From Phytophthora colocasiae (taxonomy: Eukaryota; Oomycota; Peronosporomycetes; Peronosporales; Peronosporaceae), in contig JAGKQI010000020.1 in the NCBI GenBank assembly GCA_018806915.1, positions 1 through 64,000 of the forward strand: a stretch of DNA of 64,000 nucleotides, given 5' to 3'. The position numbers were made by a program, and so were the translations under genes. Within the stretch, counting starts at the first letter, position 1, and each line of letters begins with the position of its first letter. Positions 10,269-20,906 of this stretch are shown in pieces. The notes beneath the pieces are model-generated. The model saw nothing but the letters and a program-made list of their open reading frames with translations, had not been told where the DNA came from and made no database searches.

Positions 10269-10428
10269 GGTAGACTTTTTTGGGGGTCGTATTTGGGTCG
10301 GAACGGGATTTTAGGTCGGTATTACAAATGGTGTCGTTCGGGTCGGGTCGGGAATTTTGGTCGGGACGAAGATACCTTGAAGCGATGAAAGCTTTAGATA
10401 CGACAGAATATCAGGTCATCTTTCTGGT

Positions 10429-12545
10429 GTGCTGACAGCTGCAGGTGCAGGAGTGCATGATCCGGTTCGGCTATTCTTAGTGGCGACTCTTAGTGGCAAC
10501 ACATGCAACTCCTGTCGTACCAAAAGAAAACCCTTCGCGACTTCCTCAACAACAAGATACAACGCCAAGAAAGCCACGTGTCTAGCTAGGTTAGACGTAT
10601 CGGCGTTGCCAAAGCTGAACTTGCTGGCTCAAGTATTTCGTGTCCATGACCCGTCAATCGAGCTCCTCGCACCAGGAAGTATCATCTTCATCTCGAAAGT
10701 CCAAGAAGTCGAAAGGGCGTGGGAAGGGAAAACATGTCTGCACTATAGAGGCTATCGATACACAAAAGGCTGGAGCTCCAAGAAGAAAATCACGCTACGA
10801 TGCAGTGTGTACCGCAGAACTGAATGCAAGGCTCGGCTGGACGTGCATCCTACAGGCGGAAAGGTTGTTATCAATGAACATACATGTGCTTCTGTACAGC
10901 ACGAAACCAGCGATACTTTGGATGTGACACAAAAAATGAAGGAAATGGTTGATACATTGAGCATCTTGGATCTCACAAAACCTGTGCACGAAATATGGAA
11001 AGAGGTGAGTGTCCAGATGATGATGTATCTCGCACAGGATTGTCCGAAGAACAGGTTACCAGCCGGGTTTATCGGACTCGTCGTAAGCATTACGGATCAC
11101 ATCTTCTCGGTATGATTGAAGTTCCACCGCTTTCAATGGTTGAGGGGAAGAAGTTAAGTTTTTTTCAGTTCCACGTTTCTCGTCCAAGCCCAGACCCCAA
11201 AGACAAGCCTCAAAGAATCGTTAGGTGGGCCCACCCGGAGCTTCGTCAGCTTTTGATGTACCGCAGCGTGATCATTTTTGTAGATGGCACCTTCGCTGCG
11301 TACCTAGAGGGTTCAAGCAATGCGTCGTAGTCATGGTTCACGACCGGGCCTCTGAAATCAACGTACCAGTCTATTTTGTCTTGTACACTGGTAAGACCGA
11401 AGATATGTACTTTGCCATACTTGAACTCATTTACCGAGACACTGGGGAGAAGTTGTCTCCGAGTGAAATCATTTGCGACTTCGAGAAGCAATTGATCAAA
11501 GCTTGTCAGAAACAATTCGAAAACGCGCTGATAATCGGGTGCCTCTTCCATTGGAAGCAAGCACTTCGTCGTCGGATGAAGCAGATCCTACACATACCAG
11601 AGGAAGAAATCCAGATATCTATGACTCGAGGTGTTATTGATATGCTGACGATCGTCGATCCGGTGTTGGTTCCTCACAAAGGTATCAAGTGGGTGAAGAA
11701 AGAGATTCGCGCGCGTTGTGCATCTAAGGGAATTGACTACTCTCTTGCAAAATGGACTCATTTTTGGGGCTACTTCAGAGCGACATGGCTAGAACGCTAC
11801 AACATTGAGGAGTGGAACGTGCGCGGCTTCGACCGCGACGTAGTGGCGCGAACAAATAATCCTTTAGAGCGATTTCATCGTGAGCTAAACAGCGCCTTTA
11901 GTCCACACCCCAACATAGTCACCTTCGTGGCCACAATCCGACGTATTTCGCAGGATTACGTCGCAAAGATCGCCAACGTTGCTGCTGGTCGCAGAAAGAA
12001 AGGTGCGGCAAAGAATTAAAAAAAGCGCAGAGTAAGAAAAAGGCAAGAAGAACCGTAAAACTACGAACGACGAAGCAACACCAGTATCTGAGGACGAATC
12101 GGGGCTTCCGCTGCCGATCGATCTACTTCAGGTTGAAGGACTCTCAGACTCCGAGAGCGAAGATGAAGTTGTTTTGGCTGAAGAAGTTGACGAAAACGGT
12201 GGTAGTGCCAATAGCAGCAGCAGCAGCAGTAGTAGCAATAGCAGCAGCAGTGGTAGCGACGGAGAGGACGATCGCGGCACCGACAGTGACGGTGATGAAG
12301 GTGAAGGTGACGAGCCCGATTTTTCCTTTGACTATGAGGGCGAGGGGCGTGACGAAGAAACCCAGCTAAGCTTCACGAGCTTGCACAATGTAGGGCTTGC
12401 ACAAGCACTCTATCAGTGCTATCGGTACCACATTCACGTTAAAAATTTGGAACGAATAGCTTGTTTCGGTCGGGTCGGTAGTTTTGGTCTGGAAAAACAC
12501 CCGAGCAAAAGTCCCGACCCGACCCGTATACGACCCCCAAAATAA
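10429..12545 (+). pseudogene. MULE transposase with FLYWCH-type zinc finger, frameshifted
   Basis: Three overlapping phases make up one transposase. The N-terminal part (10600-10930) has a FLYWCH/WRKY-like finger: CLHYRGYRYTKGW, then a Cys, then INEHTC. The middle phase (10995-11330) has IIFVDGTF, which carries the first catalytic Asp. The third phase (11225-12019) has IICDFEKQL (second Asp), the GCLFHWKQAL block and NNPLERFHRELN (catalytic Glu). The last part (about 12060-12545) is an acidic Ser-rich tail, again out of phase. At least three frame changes make it inactive as read. It would act in the nucleus as a DDE transposase on the MULE ends. Confidence 0.8.
12211..12258 (+). repeat. AGC/AGT trinucleotide repeat coding poly-Ser
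   Basis: A run of AGC, AGT and AAT triplets forms a short microsatellite in the acidic tail of the MULE transposase frame. Confidence 0.8.
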
Positions 12546-12551
12546 TCTACG

Positions 12552-12559
12552 ACCGCAGC
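12552..12559 (+). repeat. Target duplication of the Mutator-like element (right copy)
   Basis: ACCGCAGC, identical to 10261-10268. Confidence 0.85.
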
Positions 12560-14322
12560 AAGAGGCCGAAATTACAAAGTGGACTAGAGAAATGACTGCT
12601 GCTGGACTGATTCGACCATCGATATCTCCTCACAGTGCTCCAACGTTTTGCGTACGCAAACCCGATGGCTGGAGGATCGTTCACGATTTCCGTGCCATGA
12701 ACCTTAACACGATTCGTCGAACGATGCCAATACCGCGCAAAGATAAAATTCTCGAGTCGATGCAAGGTGCTTATTACTTTTCGTGCTTGGATTTACTGAG
12801 GGACTACTACCAATTCCGGATGAGAGAAAAAGATATACCGTACACAGCGTTCCAGGCACCTGACGGTCTCTACGAGTACTTGGTTGTTCCGATGGGTCTT
12901 TCCAATGCACCAGCCACTTTCAACGACGGCATTCGGCGCATCATGAGCGACCTTAGTGATATTTGCCAAAGCTACTTTGATGACATCTACATTTTTACGC
13001 GCAGTCACGACCTGGAGGAGCACCTCACCGCACTCGATCGTACTTCAGAAGCACAAATTTTATGTGAAGTTGAGCGAGTGAGTTTTTGGGCCCTCATCAA
13101 ATCCGTGCCTGGGTTGGACGTGATGGAGTGCGTATCAACTCCGAGAAGGTCCGCATCATCCGAGAATGACCGTTGCCCAAGACAAAGCACGACATGCAGT
13201 CATTCTTGTGCACCGCTGTGTACGTAAAACGATTCTGCTCGGGCTTCGCTGAGGATGCGGGTCCACTGTTCGAGATGTTAAAGGCAAAAGGAACCAGACT
13301 AACATGGACACCGCAGTTGCAGCATCACTTTTAGGCTTTGAAGGATCGAATCTCGCGCACTCCAGTGCTTGCAATTCCTGATTTCAGCAAAGATTTCTTC
13401 CTGCGCATGGACGCCTCCGATTTTGTGATGGCTGGGGTCCTCTTTCAGAAAGAGCTACACGACGGGCACGAGATCGAACGTCCTGTTGCTTTTGCTGGCC
13501 GAAAATTTAAGGCGGCTGAAGTCAATTACTCTATTCAAGAGAAGGAACTCTTGGCTATCCTGTTCGGCGCGTCTACCTCCTCGACCGTCCGTTTGTTGTG
13601 GAAACCGATCACAAGAGCCTGGAGACGGTGTTCCAGCAGAAATCAATTTCGAGGCGAATTGCGCGGTGGTACGATGAACTCGCCGAGTACCGGTTTAGCA
13701 TTCAGTACATCAAAGGAACGACCAACGATGTTGCAGATGGTATTTTATGTCGACCGGATTTCGACTCATCGATTAAGACTGCTCCTGTGACACTGGCTTC
13801 GGTCGCTACGCGCCAGAATATCCGCGACCACGTAAATGACACATTGTCAGCCACAGTCTCGGAAGCGGTTAAGCGATACTCCGATGACCCGACCACGGCC
13901 GCCCTACTCAAGCTCCTTGCCGATACATCGCCAACCGCAAGCGTACACTCGGAGCTGCCGACTGTCCCACGTCATTTTGAACGATACTCGCTAGACGATG
14001 GCCGTCTGCACTACCAAGGCGCCAATCATGCCAGTCCGCGTCTCGTCCTACAACGAGTGAAGGAGCTGATTGATCATGTTGTAGAGCAATTCCATGACAG
14101 CCCTGTCTACGGCACCCTGGTATCGAACGCACGAGTCGGCTCGTCGAGAGCCACTACTACTGGCCGCGTATGATCCGGGACGCCACCAAGTACGTCAAAC
14201 GCTGTGAAATCTATACGCGTACCAAGGCTCGAAACGAGAAGCCGCCTGGTCGGCTTAACAGCCATGCAATTCCAACGTAGCGGTGGAGTCATATTGCCAT
14301 GGATTTTATCACGCATTTACCG
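12560..14322 (+). pseudogene. RT, RNase H and integrase start of element E
   Basis: RT lies in 12560-13060: FCVRKPDGWRIVHDFRAMN, then FSCLDLLRDYYQ (motif A, Asp present), VVPMGLSNAPATF, and YFDDIYIF (the YxDD-type motif). After a frame change RNase H follows (13338-13790): FFLRMDASDFVMAGVLF, the Glu in YSIQEKELLA, and in a third phase ETDHKSLE. The His/Cys integrase N terminus and MDFITHLP (first integrase Asp) are at 14040-14322, with an in-frame TAG near 14278. The rest of the integrase is missing because the inverted CRN-Crypton arm starts here. The order is the standard Ty3/Gypsy one. Confidence 0.8.
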
Positions 14323-14324
14323 GG

Positions 14325-15539
14325 TAATGACGCAGTAGATACGCCATGAGAGTGTCGAGCACGCGCGCATTGATGTTGTACGATGGCATCTCCAGACCCA
14401 ACGAAGACCAAAAGAGCGCCGACGCAACGCCTCGTATCTTCACTTGAGTGTAAACGTCGAAGATATCCAGTGAGAGAAGATGAACGGGCCTGTCAGGAGC
14501 ATGACTACTCAAGACTCTTCCAACTTTGTGGTCTTCTGCCGGAGTGTTGAAGACGTATGCGAAAGCCTTGTTCGTCGCAGTCATGTTCCACGCTTCTCTA
14601 TCGAAGATCCACTGGACGCACATGCCTGCTCCATTAGCGTGTTGAGCCCCTCCACGGCGGAACAAGTGCGATGTCAACTTCTCAGCAACACCTGCCGTAG
14701 CGGCGACTCGATCCAGAACTCGGTTCACGTAGCTGTGGATGCCGGGTAACGCGTTGACGCTTTTAACATTGTCTCCAAGCGTCGCGGGTTGAGCCATGGA
14801 TTCCGGATGGTTGATCAAGTCAAGTAACGGAATTGCCGGGGCGACTGCAGCTTGAGACGCGAGCTGTTGCTCTGGAAGTTGGCTGGGCACCGCCACCGTT
14901 GGAGACTGCTGGATGATCAATGCAAGGGCGATGGCGAGTAAAGGGCAGGTAGCAAAATCATCATCCGGGAAGAGCGACAAGCCCTGCTCTTCAGAAGTCT
15001 TGACTCGGATGAAGCGAACGAAGAAGATGTCAATCGATAGGTTTGCCTTGCGAAGAAGCGTCAAGTCCGAAGCACGGCCAAACAGGTACCAAAGTAAGAG
15101 TAGCGAAGCATCTTGATAGTCACCAGCAGTAACAGCAGTCGAATATAGGTGCTCGGTCATCTTCTTAAGTGTTTTCTTTGTGCAGGCCGGTGCGTTTCAT
15201 ACAGTGTCGCTCTAGCACTTGACCCTTCTTCAGCAGATTCTTGTCCACGGCGGTGCGATGCTGAGGAAACCGTTCGAGCAGCCAATTCTTGGCTTGCCGG
15301 TAGTACTGCATCACCGAGTGTCTGGATAGGAGCTGTCCCCTGCGGCCTTCCTTGAAGGCGAGATGCATACCAAACTTGTCCACTACGGCTTCGAGATTGG
15401 CGGCAGCGTTTTCCTGCCGCATACAAGCCTCCAGATACTCCCAGCTTACGTCTTCGTCTTTTAAGAATTTCAAGAACGCTTTCGCTGCACCTTCACGGGC
15501 ACGCTTCGTGTTAGTAGGTGCAAGGTCGTTAAGACTCAT
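14325..15539 (-). pseudogene. Crypton tyrosine recombinase, left copy (C-terminally truncated)
   Basis: The ATG at 15539 opens a 124-codon frame (core-binding part, LAPTNTKRAREGAAKAFLKF). It is followed after a one-base phase change by a second frame (15160-14309) with the catalytic part. I see GRASDLTLLRKANL (first catalytic Arg region) and SHLFRRGGAQHANGAG, the H-x-x-R-type motif of tyrosine recombinases. The phase change at 15160 is shared with the right copy, so it is older than the duplication or marks a missed small intron. The last codons run into element E sequence, so the C-terminal DNA-binding domain kept by the right copy is missing. The family cuts and joins DNA through a catalytic Tyr. 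I did not pin that residue. Confidence 0.75.
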
Positions 15540-16107
15540 GGGTGGTCGGAGAAGTCGGAGGGTGATTGTTATTCGTAAAATATGTGAAGGGAAATGTAAG
15601 AGGATATCAATATTTTGCTATAAGCCTCCGACACGATACGTCGGAGGCGTGGACACGCGTCTTTTACGATCTGGATACGCCTCTGATTGGTTAAAATTAA
15701 AATAGATCGTGACTGTTTATTCGCTAATAATGCGAAATTATGATTTATGGTGCATTCTATTGGCCGAAAAAGGTCTTTAGTAATTCCTAGTGAAGTCGGA
15801 GGCTTAATGATATTCATCCATAAACCTGAATCTATGATCGAAAATACCTAAACTTGATGATAGATGAATACGACTACGTAGTTATTCAAGAAGTTACTTA
15901 AGAAGTTTTTCCTTCTCTTGCAAATGGACTGGAACCCCATAGTCAAGGAGATCTTGAATGGCGTCAACTTGACTACATTAACGCCCACAGCAAAGATTCC
16001 AACGAGAAAGGAGCAAATTAGCTTTCCAAAAAACGTCCTACTTAATCTCTTTCACGACTGGCGCTCGTAGTCATAGTGGATTGCGAGCATGGATTCTCGG
16101 CAAACAA
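15540..16107. other. Spacer between Crypton and CRN in the left arm
   Basis: There is no supported gene. It holds the lox-like palindrome at 15624-15648, further CTCCGAC half-words near 15550-15562 and 15795-15805, an AT-rich stretch, the undisturbed TTAA target (near 15898) and the 3' flank of the CRN gene. The matching right-arm segments are 20122-20331 and 26325-26686. Confidence 0.6.
15624..15648. promoter_or_regulatory. Candidate recombinase core site (lox-like palindrome), left copy
   Basis: GCCTCCGAC, seven bases, then GTCGGAGGC: perfect 9-bp inverted arms around a 7-bp spacer, 85 bp upstream of the recombinase ATG. Inverted arms around a 6-8 bp spacer are the general layout of tyrosine recombinase crossover sites. 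No protein-binding evidence exists, so the function is inferred. Confidence 0.45.
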
Positions 16108-18027
16108 TCATTTGCCCCCTTGTGTCAGCTCCACCACAATACGAATCAGATCTAGCGGAGTAACAAACTGATCTACCATCGCAGATGCTCCGGGTTGTTG
16201 GCTGACAGCACCTTTAGCCGCCTTCGTTGGTTGCTTCCGATACGAGGCTTCAATCTTACTGGGAACCACAAATATAAAGTAGAACTTCGCATCCTTGCTG
16301 CTTGTAGCGTTTTCAAACCATTCGAGCACCGTATCCAATGGCTCAGCTTTGATTCCGTGGTTTCATTGGTTGTCATCTGCAACCCGTAACATTTGTTGTG
16401 CCCATTCCAGATAAGTGCATCCAGCGCTCAAACGTTTTAGATATTGGCCTGTAGTACATCCCGCTCCTGGCGAGCTTTATCTTCTTCACATCAGCAAAAT
16501 ATTCTGTATCCATCTCTTTCGGAATTTCCAAATGTTCTACATGTGAAGTCGTCGAGCACAATGAACGATATTGCAGAGTTTTTGGCTTGGGCAGGTTAAA
16601 CCACCGGTGACAAAGCAGCTCGTACACATTGCCACATGCTACCGCCGTACTTCCCGAATCATCACCATCGTGTGCAATTGCAAACTCCGAGATTGTACGT
16701 AGACTTTCTTCCTCCATCTTTTAAATAACCTCCTGAGCGTTGCGCAGGGACAGAAAATCAAATAAAACCACGTGCAGAAATTTTTTTCGGTAGGAATCAT
16801 TTGAAGGACGCAGTGACTATACTTCGATTCCTTCACAGCTTCGGATTTGGAATAGGAGATAATATCCAATGCACTGAACGATCCGATTGCCTTTTCCAGA
16901 TTTTTCACAACTTGATCCTGCTTCTGCGAGAAGACAAACCGCGGAATCCCACCAAACCTGGCGAATCTCCTAACCAACTCGTCTTCAGCAAGTTTCAAGG
17001 CATTTGGAAGCAACAAGTTGCACTCTATCATCTCCTCCAAGCTCCATGTCGGCATGATAAACTCGAATCCGTTCACTTTCTGGAAATTATGCAAGCCTGC
17101 AAGGCCCGGAGAAGCAAACAACACCGAAACTCCGTGCCAGCCCATAAGTTTCGTCGATTGTGCTTCAACAAGTCGAAGCACACGGCGTTTGGTCATCAGC
17201 ACACGAACATCTGCTTCGGTTAACTCCATAAATTCGTTACTTGGTGCGTCATACTTGAGAAATTCATTTTCACAGTTCAATACCAAGTCGTACGAAGGAA
17301 GTTGCTTGATATCTTCTCGCTCACGATTGCAAATGAGCTGAAAGATGCAATAGATGTAGAATCGACTCTTCCCAGTACCAGGGTTCCCCGTGACAACAAC
17401 ATTTGAACCCGCGCCTTTGCCATCTCGACCAGATTCGAAACGCTCTTTCACGTGCTGCATTAGCTCGGAAAATATCACAACATACGCCTCCCTCTCCAGG
17501 ATATTGTCGTATTCCTCCTCTGGATGCGCCAATTGAGGGGTGAAGTCCTTCATCTTCAAAACTCTTCTCGGGTTACTCACGACGTCATCTTTCACGCCCT
17601 CGTCCAGTCTGCGCGTCTTCAACGGTTGGGAAGGTTCGTCAAACCACAGATCCGGCTGGAAGCGTTTTATCCTACCCGAAACCACCACCAGCACGTGAAT
17701 TTGCCTACTTCTTGGGTCTGGCAACTTGTTATCATCCAGCACTTCTTGAATCAGCCAAGTTTCATCCGTCAACGGCACTCTCTCGAAACCCACGGGAACA
17801 TTCTCTTGGTTTTCTTTTAACGCAGCAAGATGAGTGCTTGGCAGCCACCCGTTGTCCTTCTTTGTCAGAAAAAACTGCACTTTTGAAAAAGGAGCCGTGA
17901 TAAGCCCTTTACCGGTACCCTTTATCATGATCTCCTGCTTCAACGCAAAAACAGAAGCATTACTATTGATCGTCACCTTGAACACCCCTCGCGCCGCTCC
18001 AACGACCGCACAAAAGAGATTAATCAT
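16108..18027 (-). pseudogene. CRN: Crinkler (CRN) effector gene, left copy, disrupted
   Basis: The ATG at 18027 opens 462 codons encoding a CRN protein. It has a ubiquitin-like header with the LFLAK-type motif (FFLTKKDNGW), the HVLVVVS motif and a P-loop (GNPGTGKS). The C-terminal part is broken relative to the right copy: a one-base loss near 16765, a TAA near 16725, another one-base loss near 16425 and one near 16362. The remaining nuclease-like C terminus is spread over other frames down to the original stop at 16108. The first 44 residues differ strongly from the right copy, whereas the rest is almost identical. All three indels are single-base losses in short runs, so sequence error should be kept in mind. 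Confidence 0.85.
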
Positions 18028-18204
18028 CTTTCTCCGTTGCGGAATATGGAGGAAGGGGGAGAATCTATATCGTACCTAAGCAGATGGAGAAACGTACCTA
18101 AAATGTATTCTTAATAAGTACGATAGATTATATTGAGTCAGAACTACTTCTCCATCGGCTTAGGTACGATTCTCGCAGTCTGCAATCCGCAAAAACAAAG
18201 AAAG
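18028..18204. promoter_or_regulatory. Shared divergent promoter region of the two CRN genes
   Basis: The 177 bp between the two ATGs must carry both 5' regions. It contains imperfect inverted matches: CGTACCTAAGCAGATGGAGAA near 18069-18091 faces TTCTCCATCGGCTTAGGTACG near 18148-18168. A central 55 bp around 18095-18145 is AT-rich and unmatched. I see no confident Inr or FPR element, and the inverted matches are probably what remains of the duplicated promoter. Confidence 0.55.
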
Positions 18205-20121
18205 ATGGTAGATCTTTTTTGTGTAGTCGTTGGAGCGGCGCGAGGGGAGTACGACGTGACGATTGCCGAGGATGCTTTTGTTTCTGACCTGAAGGAGAAC
18301 ATTACGACAATCACTGACGTGTTTAACACGGCTCCTTTTTCAAAAGTGCAGCTTTTTCTGACAAAGAAGGACAACGGGTGGCTGCCAAGCACTCATCTTG
18401 CTGCGTTACAAGAAAACCAAGAGAATGTTCCCGTGGGCTTCGAGAGAGTGCCGTTGACGGATGAAACTTGGTTGATTCAAGAAGTGCTGGATGATAACAA
18501 GTTGCCAGACCCAAGAAGTAGGCAAATTCACGTTCTGGTGGTGGTTTCGGATGGGAGAAAACGCTTCCAGCCGGATCTGTGGTTTGACGAACCTTCCCAA
18601 CCGTTGAAGACGCGCAGACTGGACGAGGGCGTGAAAGATGACGTCGTGAGTAACCCGAGAAGAGTTTTGAAGATGAAGGACTTCACCCCTCAATTGGCGC
18701 ATCCAGAGGAGGAATACGACAATATCCTGGAGAGGGAGGCGTATGTTGTGATATTTTCCGAGCTAATGCAGCACGTGAAAGAGCGTTTCGAATCTGGTCG
18801 AGATGGCAAAGGCGCGGGTTCAAATGTTGTTGTCACGGGGAACCCTGGTACTGGGAAGAGTCGATTCTACATCTATTGCATCTTTCAGCTCATTTGCAAT
18901 CGTGAGCGAGAAGATATCAAGCAACTTCCTTCGTACGACTTGGTATTGAACTGTGAAAATGAATTTCTCAAGTATGACGCACCAAGTAACGAATTTATGG
19001 AGTTAACCGAAGCAGATGTTCGTGTGCTGATGACCAAACGCCGTGTGCTTCGACTTGTTGAAGCACAATCGACGAAACTTATGGGCTGGCACGGAGTTTC
19101 GGTGTTGTTTGCTTCTCCGGGCCTTGCAGGCTTGCATAATTTCCAGAAAGTGAACGGATTCGAGTTTATCATGCCGACATGGAGCTTGGAGGAGATGATA
19201 GAGTGCAACTTGTTGCTTCCAAATGCCTTGAAACTTGCTGAAGACGAGTTGGTTAGGAGATTCGCCAGGTTTGGTGGGATTCCGCGGTTTGTCTTCTCGC
19301 AGAAGCAGGATCAAGTTGTGAAAAATCTGGAAAAGGCAATCGGATCGTTCAGTGCATTGGATATTATCTCCTATTCCAAATCCGAAGCTGTGAAGGAATC
19401 GAAGTATAGTCACTGCGTCCTTCAAATGATTCCTACCGAAAAAAATTTCTGCACGTGGTTTTATTTGGATTTTCTGTCCCTGCGCATCGCTCAGGAGGTT
19501 ATTGACAAGATGGAGGAAGAAAGTCTACGTACGATCTCGGAGTTTGCAATTGCACACGATGGTGATGATTCGGGAAGTACGGCGGTAGCATGTGGCAATG
19601 TGTACGAGCTGCTTTGTCACCGGTGGTTTAACCTGCCCAAGCCAAAAACTCTGCAATATCGTTCATTGTGCTCGACGACTTCACATGTAGAACATTTGGA
19701 AATTCCGAAAGAGATGGATACAGAATATTTTGCTGATGTGAAGAAGATAAAGCTAGCCAGGAGCTGGATGTACTACAGGCCAATATCTAAAACGTTTGGA
19801 GCGCTGGATGCACTTATCTGGAATGGGCACAACAAATGTTACGGGTTGCAGATGACAACCAATGAAAACCACGGAATCAAAGCTGAGCCATTGGATACGG
19901 TGCTCGAATGGTTTGAAAACGCTACAAGCAGCAAGGATGCGAAGTTCTACTTTATATTTGTGGTTCCCAGTAAGATTGAAGCCTCGTATCGGAAGCAACC
20001 AACGAAGGCGGCTAAAGGTGCTGTCAGCCAACAACCCGGAGCATCTGCGATGGTAGATCAGTTTGTTACTCCGCTAGATCTGATTCGTATTGTGGTGGAG
20101 CTGACACAAGGGGGCAAATGA
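18205..20121 (+). CDS. CRN: Crinkler (CRN) effector with P-loop NTPase and nuclease-like C terminus
   Basis: There are 638 codons without a break. An in-frame TTG extension to 18133 has no earlier ATG, and the left copy starts at the same place. Residues 1-60 are the header, with LFLTKKDNGWL at 50-60 standing in for the canonical LFLAK motif. IHVLVVV at 108-114 closes the DWL part where CRN proteins typically recombine. GNPGTGKS at 212-219 is a Walker A loop, followed by a STAND/AAA-like ATPase region. Near the C terminus FGALDALIW...YGLQMTTNENHG resembles the D...Q-x-T...H core of PD-(D/E)xK-type nucleases found in many CRN proteins. CRN proteins are secreted by the pathogen and act in the host nucleus. 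There is no classical signal peptide, as is common in the family. The function is inferred from the family, and no cell-death activity can be read from sequence. Confidence 0.88.
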   Translation: MVDLFCVVVGAARGEYDVTIAEDAFVSDLKENITTITDVFNTAPFSKVQLFLTKKDNGWLPSTHLAALQENQENVPVGFERVPLTDETWLIQEVLDDNKLPDPRSRQIHVLVVVSDGRKRFQPDLWFDEPSQPLKTRRLDEGVKDDVVSNPRRVLKMKDFTPQLAHPEEEYDNILEREAYVVIFSELMQHVKERFESGRDGKGAGSNVVVTGNPGTGKSRFYIYCIFQLICNREREDIKQLPSYDLVLNCENEFLKYDAPSNEFMELTEADVRVLMTKRRVLRLVEAQSTKLMGWHGVSVLFASPGLAGLHNFQKVNGFEFIMPTWSLEEMIECNLLLPNALKLAEDELVRRFARFGGIPRFVFSQKQDQVVKNLEKAIGSFSALDIISYSKSEAVKESKYSHCVLQMIPTEKNFCTWFYLDFLSLRIAQEVIDKMEEESLRTISEFAIAHDGDDSGSTAVACGNVYELLCHRWFNLPKPKTLQYRSLCSTTSHVEHLEIPKEMDTEYFADVKKIKLARSWMYYRPISKTFGALDALIWNGHNKCYGLQMTTNENHGIKAEPLDTVLEWFENATSSKDAKFYFIFVVPSKIEASYRKQPTKAAKGAVSQQPGASAMVDQFVTPLDLIRIVVELTQGGK

Positions 20122-20327
20122 TTGTTTGCCGAGAATCCATGCTCGCAATCCACTATGACTACGAGCGCCAGTCGTGAAAGAGATTAAGTAGGACGTTTTT
20201 TGGAAAGCTAATTTGCTCCTTTCTCGTTGGAATCTTTGCTGTGGGCGTTAATGTAGTCAAGTTGACGCCATTCAAGATCTCCTTGACTATGGGGTTCCAG
20301 TCCATTTGCAAGAGAAGGAAAAACTTC
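20122..20327 (+). other. 3' flank of CRN, right arm
   Basis: A non-coding flank shared with the left arm (15902-16107). No gene is seen. It ends at the TTAA used by the next insertion. Confidence 0.6.
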
Positions 20328-20331
20328 TTAA
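20328..20331. repeat. TTAA target duplication (left)
   Basis: TTAA is duplicated at 26325-26328. The left arm has the single uninterrupted copy. Confidence 0.8.
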
Positions 20332-20772
20332 CCCCTTGGTTCCCAAGAAATATACACCATAACACGCTAATGAACGTCATAAGTACACCATACGCACATT
20401 ACTTCGAGTTTGTATGATGCATAGCCACGACATGAAGATCGGTGTATTAATTTTCAAAAGGTTTTATTTTCAATAGAGGCTTTCAGAAGCCCCGGAAATT
20501 GCAAAAACCCGTAGTCATAATCACGTAGCGCAGCCATCTATTTTTAGCGCGACCCCTCCCACGTGTTTTTCGATTCCGAAATCCCGTGCCGAGCACCCTT
20601 GCTACGGGGTAACGATACCGGATTTCAGTGCGGAAGCTGCAGGCCTCGGATGCCCGTCCTAATGAAAGACCCGGATGGAATATCTACCCGAATGAGCGGG
20701 CCATGCGCTTATGAGCTGTGTGAGGCTCATGAGAGTGAAGAGCTGGTAGTGGAAGAGTGCCATTGATGTCTA

Positions 20773-20777
20773 AGGCT
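20773..20777 (+). repeat. Copia target duplication (left)
   Basis: AGGCT, repeated directly after the right LTR at 25537-25541. Confidence 0.85.
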
Positions 20778-20906
20778 TGTTGGAAGTTACGTCGTAAGCG
20801 GTAGTGGATAAGGTACCTCGCGTGGGTTAATTCTGCGCAGCGAGACTGTACGGCACTGATAGTAAATCACTTTTCCTTTTCCCTTCTAAAGCGTACACAT
20901 TCAATA
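20778..20906 (+). repeat. Copia 5' LTR
   Basis: 129 bp, identical to 25408-25536. It ends TTCAATA where TTCAACA would be the usual LTR end. Confidence 0.88.

Larger units (their letters stand above)
10269..12551 (+). mobile_element. Mutator-like DNA transposon (MULE), 2.28 kb
   Basis: The ends are imperfect inverted repeats: the left end reads GTAGAC then TTTTTTGGGGGTCGTAT, and the reverse complement of the right end reads GTAGATTATTTTGGGGGTCGTAT. Both continue into GGTCGGGTCGG-rich DNA. An 8-bp duplication flanks it. The interior encodes a Mutator-type transposase in three phases. The insertion is in element E just upstream of RT. Inverted repeats, duplication length and transposase all agree on the class. 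Confidence 0.9.
8679..14322 (+). mobile_element. Gypsy LTR retrotransposon E, degenerate, split and truncated
   Basis: This is a plus-strand Gypsy element with recognisable gag, protease, RT, RNase H and the start of integrase, but no LTR in the window. Its left part is interrupted by D (in gag). A Mutator-like element splits it before RT (10269-12551). It is lost at about 14322, where the inverted CRN-Crypton arm begins inside the integrase (just after MDFITHLP). Several frameshifts and stops show it has been inactive for a while. It is the oldest layer of the left-hand nest. Confidence 0.75.
14323..17898 (-). repeat. Left arm of a large CRN-Crypton inverted repeat
   Basis: The reverse complement of this arm matches 18328-27910 closely, apart from a 6-kb insertion (20332-26324) in the right arm. 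The coordinate map is x to 42226 minus x across the Crypton part. The arm contains a Crypton recombinase gene and the body of a CRN gene, both on the minus strand. It ends at the left inside the Crypton gene, at a junction with the element E integrase. It still has the uninterrupted single TTAA (near 15898) where the right arm took its insertion, so the duplication predates that insertion. Confidence 0.85.

Noticed and set aside
18133..18204. N-terminal extension of the right CRN
   Set aside because: It begins at TTG, the first ATG is 18205, and the left copy starts at the matching ATG.
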